Source: Koleobacter methoxysyntrophicus (GTDB lineage Bacteria; Bacillota; Thermosediminibacteria; Koleobacterales; Koleobacteraceae). Taken from it: 64,000 nucleotides of DNA. Made by a program: the position numbers and the translations under genes. A model generated the notes under the pieces. That model saw only the letters and a list, made by a program, of their open reading frames with translations, searched no databases and had not been told where the DNA came from. Each line of letters starts with the position of its first letter. Position 1 is the stretch's first letter. The stretch is taken from assembly GCF_017301615.1 (NCBI RefSeq), contig NZ_CP059066.1:1843001-1907000 (forward strand), in the 5' to 3' direction. This document shows positions 27,108 to 33,430 of the stretch, one piece after another.

Positions 27108-27188
27108 TTGAACAGCCGAGTAGTATTTAGTCCTAGAGACAAAATTCGGGAATTAGCCCATGAAGGGCTTGAATATACAATAATGTAA
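27108..27188 (+). CDS. Possible 26-aa peptide upstream of DUF3842 gene
   Basis: A short frame starting TTG reads LNSRVVFSPRDKIRELAHEG and ends at TAA 27186. It is preceded by GAAAGG only 3-4 nt away, which is close for a ribosome site. A stop lies 21 nt upstream in frame, so it is not the tail of a longer gene unless frameshifted. It sits in the right strand and 15 bp before the DUF3842 gene, so it could be a leader peptide. Support is weak. Confidence 0.25.
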   Translation: MNSRVVFSPRDKIRELAHEGLEYTIM

Positions 27189-27203
27189 TGGAGGCATAAG
27201 AGA

Positions 27204-27626
27204 GTGAACATAGGGGTTATCGACGGTATGGGAGGCGGTCTCGGAAGCCAGATAATTGAAAGCTTAAAGAAAGAAATAGATGATTCCGTGAAGATCATTG
27301 CCCTGGGGGTGAATTCGGGGGCAACTATGAATATGATCAGGGCCGGAGCCCATAAGGGAGCAACGGGTGAAAATGCCATAAAAGTTTCGGTTGGGGATCT
27401 TGATATAATAACAGGGCCCCTTGGGATAATAATCCCGAATTCTATGATGGGGGAAATAACCCCGGGAGTGGCTGAAGCCGTAGCATCCTGCAGAGGGAAG
27501 AAATTCCTTCTCTGTATAAACCAGCCCCATGTTGAGCTGATAGATGTGGAGAATAAACCGGTATCGGTGCTGATTAAGGAGCTGGTTCAACGTATAAAGG
27601 ATTATATAAAATCTAAAACATGCTAG
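27204..27626 (+). CDS. DUF3842 family protein
   Basis: A 140-aa protein starting at GTG 27204 behind GGAGG. The N-terminus IGVIDGMGGGLGSQIIESL is a glycine-rich Rossmann-type loop, followed by IALGVNSGATMNMIRAGAHKGATGENA and a conserved GPLGIIIPNSMMGEITPGVA block. This is the DUF3842 pattern known mainly from Clostridia. Function is unknown; the fold suggests nucleotide or cofactor binding. It ends in a strong terminator, and the ECF transporter gene follows as a separate unit. Confidence 0.8.
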   Translation: MNIGVIDGMGGGLGSQIIESLKKEIDDSVKIIALGVNSGATMNMIRAGAHKGATGENAIKVSVGDLDIITGPLGIIIPNSMMGEITPGVAEAVASCRGKKFLLCINQPHVELIDVENKPVSVLIKELVQRIKDYIKSKTC

Positions 27627-27648
27627 ATTGATGACAGGGAAAACAGGT

Positions 27649-27700
27649 CACGAAGACCTTTTTCCGGTTCGAAAACCGGTAAGGGATTCGTGTTTTTTTA
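27649..27700 (+). terminator. Terminator of the DUF3842 gene
   Basis: An inner perfect palindrome CCGGTTCGAAAACCGG sits inside outer arms CACGAA / TTCGTG, followed by seven T residues. The hairpin rules out a longer reading of the next gene through this stretch. Confidence 0.8.
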
Positions 27701-27720
27701 TTTTTGAAAGGAGAGATTCA

Positions 27721-28248
27721 ATGATGACACTTAGAAAAACAATTTTAGGCGGGTTCTTTATAGGTTTGGGGATCGTGCTGCCGATGGCCTTCCACCTTGT
27801 GAACTTGGGAAGAGTGTTTTTGCCGATGCATATACCGGTTTTGATGTCAGGCTTCTTTTGTGGACCTATCATCGGATTGATCGTTGGATTTATAACTCCC
27901 CTTTTAAGCGGTTTACTGACAGGGATGCCTCCATTTATGCCTCCAACTGCCCAGGGGATGATGGTTGAACTGGCCGCTTACGGCTTTCTGACCGGTTTTT
28001 TTCATCACCAGCTAAAACTGAACAACATTGTTTCACTATTAGGTGCAATGTTTTTAGGGAGGGTAGTTTACGGCCTATTTGGGGCTTTAGTATTCCCGCT
28101 GTTTGGATTAAAGGGCATTTCTCCAATTTATCCTATAACTGCCGGTCTTATTACAGGTCTACCCGGTATTGCCCTCCAGTTAATCATTATTCCCACCACC
28201 CTTTATTTTGTAGAAAGAGGGTTAAAAACAAAGAGATTGGAATCCTGA
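27721..28248 (+). CDS. ECF transporter substrate-binding (S) component
   Basis: A 175-aa membrane protein with about five or six helices. The start ATG 27721 has AAAGGAG 7 nt upstream; the frame further upstream runs through the preceding terminator and is rejected. FLPMHIPVLMSGFFCGPIIG, IVGFITPLLSGLLTGMPP and MVELAAYGFLTGFF match S components of vitamin ECF importers. The vitamin is not clear and no riboswitch was found upstream; the shared EcfA/A'/T module is not in the window. Confidence 0.8.
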   Translation: MMTLRKTILGGFFIGLGIVLPMAFHLVNLGRVFLPMHIPVLMSGFFCGPIIGLIVGFITPLLSGLLTGMPPFMPPTAQGMMVELAAYGFLTGFFHHQLKLNNIVSLLGAMFLGRVVYGLFGALVFPLFGLKGISPIYPITAGLITGLPGIALQLIIIPTTLYFVERGLKTKRLES

Positions 28249-28263
28249 ACCCAGAAGAGCTGT

Positions 28264-28290
28264 TGGCCTCCCGCAGGCCGTTTTTTTTTG
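28264..28290 (+). terminator. Terminator after the ECF S-component gene
   Basis: GGCCT pairs with AGGCC across a 5-nt loop and nine T residues follow. Confidence 0.8.
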
Positions 28291-28406
28291 TAGGAAAAAA
28301 AATATTAAAACTAGAGAATTATAGCGATTCATGCTATAATATTAAAAAAAGCTGCAAAAAAATGAATAAAGTATAAATAAGCGGCGGACTGAGCGAGGGT
28401 ATTGCT

Positions 28407-29570
28407 GTGAAAAAGATAAAAAACCTTACCCTGTTAATAATGTTAATTACCGTTTTTACTATAACATCGTGCACCCCGGAAAAAACGGAAATGGAGGGGT
28501 CAGTGCCTCTGCACGAGGGAAAAACAGCTGAAACAAAAAGGCTTTTATACCGGGAGGAACTGCTGCTGGGTTTTGTTATGAGGGAGATGATGTCACCTTA
28601 TGGCGGTATATATACGAATTATGATAAGGACGGGGTGTTTGAATACGGTGTCAGAGGTTGGGAAGTGCTCTCCGAATCTGTAGGTTTAATGATGTATTAT
28701 GCTGTGATTAGAGAAAATAAAGAGGTGTTCGATGCACAGTACAGGTTCCTTACTGAAAGGATGATGACAAAAGAGGGGTTTATTCCCTGGAAGGTTAATG
28801 AAGATGGGACACCGACTTCTTCAAGCAGTGCGGCGATTGATGATATCAGAATAGCGTATTCCCTCATTAAAGCACATCAATTGTGGAAAGACAGCAGGTA
28901 TCTGCAAACTGCCAAAAAAATTGCTTACAATTTAGTAAAATATGGAGTATATAAAAACTATTTGGTCGATTTTTATGACTGGGAATTTGGAACAAAGGGA
29001 AGTAGTGTTAAGCTTTCATGTATAGATATTGTAGGATTAAAGGCCCTTGCCTCGTACCAACCGGGTTTGCTGAGGGTAGCGGATACGGGTTTGGATCTGC
29101 TGAGAAAATCACTTTATTCTCCGCAGTATCCGTTTCGCAGGATACTGTATGACATTGAAAAAAAGACCTTTAAGAACGAATCTGCAGTAAACATGATCGA
29201 TACATTATATGTTTCAATCCACTTATCGGAAGCCGGAATAAAACAAAGGAAGATGCTGGATTGGATGAGGAAGGAAATAGGTGAAAGGGGTAAAATATAC
29301 GGGCGGTACCATCCGAGCAAAGGGGAGCCGGCAGTAAATTTCGAATCTGCGGCAGTTTATGCTTTAGGGGTGCAGCTTTCAATAAAAGAAGGGGATAGGG
29401 AACTGGCAGACATCCTCATGGAAAGGCTCTTAACCCTTCAGGATACGCGTGAAAACGCTCCGACCTATGGTGGTTTTGTTGACCCGTTCGAGGGTGACGG
29501 CCATTCCTTTGATAATCTGCAGGCCCTTATTGCTATGGCTTTACTGCATAATAGAGAGGGGAAGCGGTGA
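28407..29570 (+). CDS. GH8-like glycosidase lipoprotein of exopolysaccharide operon
   Basis: A 387-aa exported lipoprotein; the signal ends in a lipobox (ITSC with Cys at about 22). The mature part is an (alpha/alpha)6 barrel like GH8. VLSESVGLMMYYAVI near residue 95 holds the expected acid Glu, and AAIDDIRIAYSLIKAHQLW near 150 corresponds to the GH8 DADLDIA-type base helix. BcsZ of cellulose operons and chitosanases belong to GH8. Starting at GTG 28407, it is the first gene of a five-gene cluster and overlaps the next by one base. Its likely job is to trim or release the polymer at the cell surface. Confidence 0.72.
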   Translation: MKKIKNLTLLIMLITVFTITSCTPEKTEMEGSVPLHEGKTAETKRLLYREELLLGFVMREMMSPYGGIYTNYDKDGVFEYGVRGWEVLSESVGLMMYYAVIRENKEVFDAQYRFLTERMMTKEGFIPWKVNEDGTPTSSSSAAIDDIRIAYSLIKAHQLWKDSRYLQTAKKIAYNLVKYGVYKNYLVDFYDWEFGTKGSSVKLSCIDIVGLKALASYQPGLLRVADTGLDLLRKSLYSPQYPFRRILYDIEKKTFKNESAVNMIDTLYVSIHLSEAGIKQRKMLDWMRKEIGERGKIYGRYHPSKGEPAVNFESAAVYALGVQLSIKEGDRELADILMERLLTLQDTRENAPTYGGFVDPFEGDGHSFDNLQALIAMALLHNREGKR

Positions 29571-30424
29571 TGAAAAGTACTAAAAGACAAATAGACGGAG
29601 GGATAATATTAATCCTTATAATCTTTGCTGTTTTAGTTACTTTCATATTTATTGAATACCAGCAGTTGCCAATTGAAATATATTTCCTTTTTGCTCTGAA
29701 TACCTTATTGATTGTTTTTGCGTATTCTTTAGGCCTTGTAGCCGGGCTTATAGGGAGCATGGCCGCAGTTTTTTGCTACGGTACCTATTTAGTATACGGT
29801 GCAGTTGTAAAGGGGCTGATGATGGAAGTAAATTATCAGCAGGTCATGTGGCTGTTCCTTTTCCCTTTGAGTTCATACATTTCCGGCAGGCTTTCTTTAG
29901 CAATAAAGGAAACAATAGAAAAATCAGAGAAGTATATAAAAGACATGGAAGAACTTGTGCTTTTAGACAAGGAAACCGGTTTTAGCAATTCAAAGAAGTT
30001 TTACCTTGACCTTTCTGAGGAGATAAGCAAATCTAAGAGATACGGGACGCCCCTCAGCATAATGCTTATTAAACTGCAGTATTTTGATGAGCTAAGGTCA
30101 ATTTATGGAAATGAGGTATGTAGTAATGCCGTTATCAACATAAGCAGAAAGATAACGGAGCTTTCAAGGGATATCGATAAAAAAGCGAGACTTGAGGCGG
30201 ATAAATTCGCACTTATACTGTCAAATACCGATGAGAAAGGGGCACTGGTCCTTAAAGAAAGATTGGTGAAATTCTTAGAGAATTTAGAAATAAGCGATGA
30301 GGAGGATAGAAGAAAGCTGAATTTAAGTTTTAAAATTGGGATTGCACAGTTGGAAGATAAGGAAGAGGATGCTATTGCCTTTAAAGAAAGAGCCGAAAGG
30401 GAATTGGAGTATGATGTAAGATGA
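29570..30424 (+). CDS. PelD-like membrane protein with degenerate GGDEF and intact I-site
   Basis: A 284-aa protein with about four membrane helices (residues 10-110), a short coiled coil and a C-terminal GGDEF-fold domain (about 125-284). The active-site motif is EADKF instead of GGDEF, so cyclase activity is unlikely. Five residues before it stands RDID, the RxxD inhibitory site that binds c-di-GMP, at the canonical spacing. This combination is what makes PelD a c-di-GMP receptor in Pel operons, though I see no GAF domain here. Neighbours overlap at both ends (TGATG and ATGA), so it is stoichiometrically tied to the polysaccharide genes. I infer a post-translational activator. Confidence 0.78.
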   Translation: MKSTKRQIDGGIILILIIFAVLVTFIFIEYQQLPIEIYFLFALNTLLIVFAYSLGLVAGLIGSMAAVFCYGTYLVYGAVVKGLMMEVNYQQVMWLFLFPLSSYISGRLSLAIKETIEKSEKYIKDMEELVLLDKETGFSNSKKFYLDLSEEISKSKRYGTPLSIMLIKLQYFDELRSIYGNEVCSNAVINISRKITELSRDIDKKARLEADKFALILSNTDEKGALVLKERLVKFLENLEISDEEDRRKLNLSFKIGIAQLEDKEEDAIAFKERAERELEYDVR

Positions 30425-31986
30425 AAAGAACAGCCTTTCTAATGTTTTTATTTATCACTATAATAATGGCTATATTAACGGGTTCGAGCTTTGCCGTCAC
30501 TTACGGCGAAACCCGAAAACGGGTGCTGGTGGTATACGATAACCCTAATTTACTAAACAGGGATTATTCCGGGCTTGCTAACGATTTTTCCGTAATACTC
30601 TCGGAACAGCTGGGCCATTTCAATACAGAAGTAGAAGTAGTAATGGAAAATGAATACAAAGAGGGAATGCTGGAAGGCTACCAGTATATATTTTATCTGT
30701 CTTTGAGAGAAAAATATTCCGTTAACCAAGTGCTTCTGCAGGATATTGCCAATACTGCCAGGACAGTGATCTGGTATGGAGGAGGAATAGAGGAGCTTTT
30801 AAATGCCAATAAAAATATCCCTTTAAAATTCCGCGGCAGGTCAAAGACCTATCATCTTGTTGAGTATAATAAAGAAACTTTTAACTTGGGTCAAAATGCA
30901 GGAATAAACCTGCTGGTAGAGCCTTTAAGTGAAGAAGTGATTACCTACGGTAGGGTCAGCGACGGCAAAGGGGTTTACCCATTAATAGCTAACTGGAAGA
31001 ATTATTGGTTCATGTCAGGGCTGGATACTTCTGGAGTAAAGTACCTTGTATTTAGTGATGTGCTGCATGAAATTTTCGGGGAATACCACAGCGAATACAG
31101 GAAGGTATATCTGAGAATAGAGGATGTCAGCCCTCTTAGATCGCCGAAAAACCTTATGGAAATAGCCGATTACCTCTACAGTAAAAAAATACCTTTTATT
31201 ATTGCACTGATTCCGGCTTATATCAACCCCGAGACCGGTGTCGAAGTATCTATTACAGACAAACCGGAGGTCGTTAAGGCTGTTGGATATATGGTAGAAC
31301 GGGGTGGAACCGTAGTACTGCACGGCTACACCCATCAGCACTACAAAGAAGAGACAGGGGAAGGGTTTGAATTTTGGGATGCCTTTGAAGACAGGCCCCT
31401 TAATGTAAACTATGCTGATTATGTTAGGGAAAGGGTTTTAAAAGGCATAGAGATTTGCCGCGAAAACGGCCTGTACCCCCTGGCTTTTGAACCGCCCCAT
31501 TATGCCATGGCCCAGGATGGCTACAGGGAACTGAAGAAATATTTCTCTACGGTGATCGGTCAACTGCAGACTACTGACAGGAGATTTATCACTGCGTCGC
31601 TGCCGTACGAGATAAGAAATACTAAACGCTTTAACCGATTTCTGCCGGAATCCCTTGGATATGTGGCTGAAGACGGTAGTTTCGGTGTGAATGAGATCTT
31701 AAAAAATGCGGGGAAAATGCTTTTAGTAAGGGATGCCGTTACCGGGGTTTTCTTTCATTCTTTTATGGATAAGGCATATCTGAAACAGATTGTGGAAGGG
31801 CTTGAATCTATGGGATATGTCTTTGCGGATTTAGAGAAAGAAGACAATTGGGTAAAGATAGGGGATTACAATATAAGGAGCACCGCCAAAGGTGATATAA
31901 TATATGAGGGCCCTTTATTGAAAAAGGAAAAAATAAAATCAGGGATTAAAGAGGAGGAAAAAAATCCGCATTTCACAGAAGTATAG
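30421..31986 (+). CDS. DUF2334 polysaccharide deacetylase-like exported protein
   Basis: A 521-aa protein with a signal peptide (to about residue 27), an N-terminal domain of unknown fold (about 30-215) and a DUF2334 domain (about 220-490). DUF2334 is related to NodB-type polysaccharide deacetylases; YLRIEDVSPL carries the metal/catalytic Asp and VVLHGYTHQHY the metal histidines. In this operon it probably removes acetyl groups from the exported polymer. It overlaps the GGDEF-like gene by 4 nt. The C-terminus ends abruptly in a Lys/Glu tail beside an A7 run. A one-base shift would add a membrane anchor (see next entry). Confidence 0.8.
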   Translation: MKRTAFLMFLFITIIMAILTGSSFAVTYGETRKRVLVVYDNPNLLNRDYSGLANDFSVILSEQLGHFNTEVEVVMENEYKEGMLEGYQYIFYLSLREKYSVNQVLLQDIANTARTVIWYGGGIEELLNANKNIPLKFRGRSKTYHLVEYNKETFNLGQNAGINLLVEPLSEEVITYGRVSDGKGVYPLIANWKNYWFMSGLDTSGVKYLVFSDVLHEIFGEYHSEYRKVYLRIEDVSPLRSPKNLMEIADYLYSKKIPFIIALIPAYINPETGVEVSITDKPEVVKAVGYMVERGGTVVLHGYTHQHYKEETGEGFEFWDAFEDRPLNVNYADYVRERVLKGIEICRENGLYPLAFEPPHYAMAQDGYRELKKYFSTVIGQLQTTDRRFITASLPYEIRNTKRFNRFLPESLGYVAEDGSFGVNEILKNAGKMLLVRDAVTGVFFHSFMDKAYLKQIVEGLESMGYVFADLEKEDNWVKIGDYNIRSTAKGDIIYEGPLLKKEKIKSGIKEEEKNPHFTEV

Positions 31987-32105
31987 AAATTATCGCCACA
32001 TTTTTAGCTGTTTTTGTAGGCGTTAATATCTTGAGGTTTATCATCATATTTTTCAGGGTTAAAAAACGGCAGAAAGAAATCTTGTTCAAAGAGAGGGAAT
32101 TGTAA
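31950..32105 (+). CDS. Frame-shifted C-terminal membrane anchor of the DUF2334 protein, or small membrane protein
   Basis: This frame is open from 31950 to TAA 32103, abutting the GT2 start ATG 32106. It has no ATG, GTG or TTG. It encodes a hydrophobic helix (IIATFLAVFVGVNILRFIII) followed by a basic tail (FFRVKKRQKEILFKEREL), a textbook stop-transfer anchor. Joining the upstream DUF2334 frame requires a -1 shift in the run A7 at 31958-31964, equal to one missing A. AGGAGG sits directly upstream of the run. Either the assembly lost an A, or ribosomal/transcriptional slippage makes two forms (free and anchored). Not an independent gene in my view. Confidence 0.6.
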   Translation, partial: RGGKKSAFHRSIEIIATFLAVFVGVNILRFIIIFFRVKKRQKEILFKEREL

Positions 32106-33410
32106 ATGGGCCTTACATCGATGGACTTTTTGTTCTTATATGCATTAATCTCCATATGGATTATGTTGTTGTACCACATCTTCCTGGCTTTCAGCGGCTA
32201 TCGTTACCATGAAGAGGTTTACAGGGACCCTGGAGCTGTACTTTCAGCCATTAAGGAATACCCTTTTGTAACTATACTAGTTCCTGCCCATAATGAAGAA
32301 AAGGTTATAGGGCGGACGGTTAAGGCTGTAATGAACATGGATTACCCCCAGGATAAATTTGAGCTTATTGTGATAAATGACTGTTCTTCAGATAGGACGG
32401 GAGAAATACTCCAGGAGCTGCAGGAAGATTACAATAATCTGAAGGTAATTACAGTTTTACCTCCCGAAGGCGGAAGGGGGAAGGCCGCTGCCCTGAATAG
32501 AGGATTGAGAGAAGCCAAAGGAGAATATATAGCAGTATATGATGCCGATAATACCCCTGAAAGAATGGCCTTGAGGTATCTTGTGGCTGCTATAGTTCAG
32601 GAACCTCAGTTAGCCAGTGTTGTGGGCAAATTTAGAACCAGGAATAAGGATAGAAATATTCTTACCCGGTTTATAAACATAGAGACCCTCGGCTTTCAGT
32701 GGATTTCTCAGGCAGGAAGGTGGAAGCTTTTCAACATTTCTACCATCCCGGGGACAAATTATATTATAAGAAAAAGTATTTTGGACAGATTGGGGGGATG
32801 GAATGAAAAGGCCATTACAGAAGATACGGAACTGAGCATAAGGGTTTATGAAATGGGCTACAGGGAAGATACAGAGTTTAGTATGGAGCTATACGGCTTG
32901 GGTTACAAAATAAAATTTTTCCCTCTTGCGGTTACATGGGAACAGGAACCGGAAACCTGGAAGGTATGGCTTAAACAGAGGACTAGGTGGGTAAGGGGAA
33001 ACATATATGTCATCGGGGAATATTTATTTAAGCTGCTTTCTATAAAAAGGAAGATTATTGCCCTTGACATTCTGTACTTTTTTTCTATATATTTCCTGTT
33101 TCTTTCTTCTGTATTGATTTCTGATATAATATTCATTTCCGAGATCCTTGGTATATCCAATTTAACACTGCAGGGCCCCTTTTTCGTGTTGTGGGTGCTT
33201 GCGTACATATTATTCGTAATAGAAATGGCAATAGCAGTTAATCTTGAGAAAGGCGAAGGGAATTTAAAAAACATACTGCTGATAGCCCTTATGTATTTTA
33301 CATACTGCCAGATGTGGATATTCCTTACTTTGAGAAGCTTCTATTTATCCTTCAAGGATAGGTTGATGGGTATAAAAACCGTAAAATGGTATAAGACCGA
33401 AAGATTTTAA
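32106..33410 (+). CDS. Processive GT2 glycosyltransferase (cellulose/PNAG synthase-like), no PilZ domain
   Basis: A 434-aa inner-membrane enzyme with helices at about residues 5-28 and three or four after 310. The cytosolic GT-A domain has VINDCSSDRTGE (first Asp), YDADNTPER (DxD), AITEDTEL (TED) and QRTRW, all hallmarks of processive synthases such as BcsA and PgaC. There is no C-terminal PilZ domain, so c-di-GMP sensing must be by another protein. The TED segment is duplicated in tandem in frame (residues about 239-253 and 254-268). ATG 32106 abuts the upstream frame. It should polymerise and export a beta-linked polymer whose sugar is unknown. Confidence 0.88.
   Translation: MGLTSMDFLFLYALISIWIMLLYHIFLAFSGYRYHEEVYRDPGAVLSAIKEYPFVTILVPAHNEEKVIGRTVKAVMNMDYPQDKFELIVINDCSSDRTGEILQELQEDYNNLKVITVLPPEGGRGKAAALNRGLREAKGEYIAVYDADNTPERMALRYLVAAIVQEPQLASVVGKFRTRNKDRNILTRFINIETLGFQWISQAGRWKLFNISTIPGTNYIIRKSILDRLGGWNEKAITEDTELSIRVYEMGYREDTEFSMELYGLGYKIKFFPLAVTWEQEPETWKVWLKQRTRWVRGNIYVIGEYLFKLLSIKRKIIALDILYFFSIYFLFLSSVLISDIIFISEILGISNLTLQGPFFVLWVLAYILFVIEMAIAVNLEKGEGNLKNILLIALMYFTYCQMWIFLTLRSFYLSFKDRLMGIKTVKWYKTERF
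32820..32909 (+). repeat. In-frame 45-bp tandem duplication in the GT2 catalytic domain
   Basis: Codons at 32820-32864 read EDTELSIRVYEMGYR and those at 32865-32909 read EDTEFSMELYGLGYK: the same 15-residue unit twice with no spacer. The DNA has diverged, so the duplication is old and tolerated. Confidence 0.8.
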
Positions 33411-33430
33411 AGGGACTGCGGGGGTAAAGA

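Noticed and set aside
27628-27720. N-terminal extension of the ECF S component
   Set aside because: The frame passes through a strong terminator; ATG 27721 has a good ribosome site.
28300-28406. c-di-GMP riboswitch before the polysaccharide operon
   Set aside because: No GEMM-I or class II core blocks are present; only a promoter-like TATAAT.
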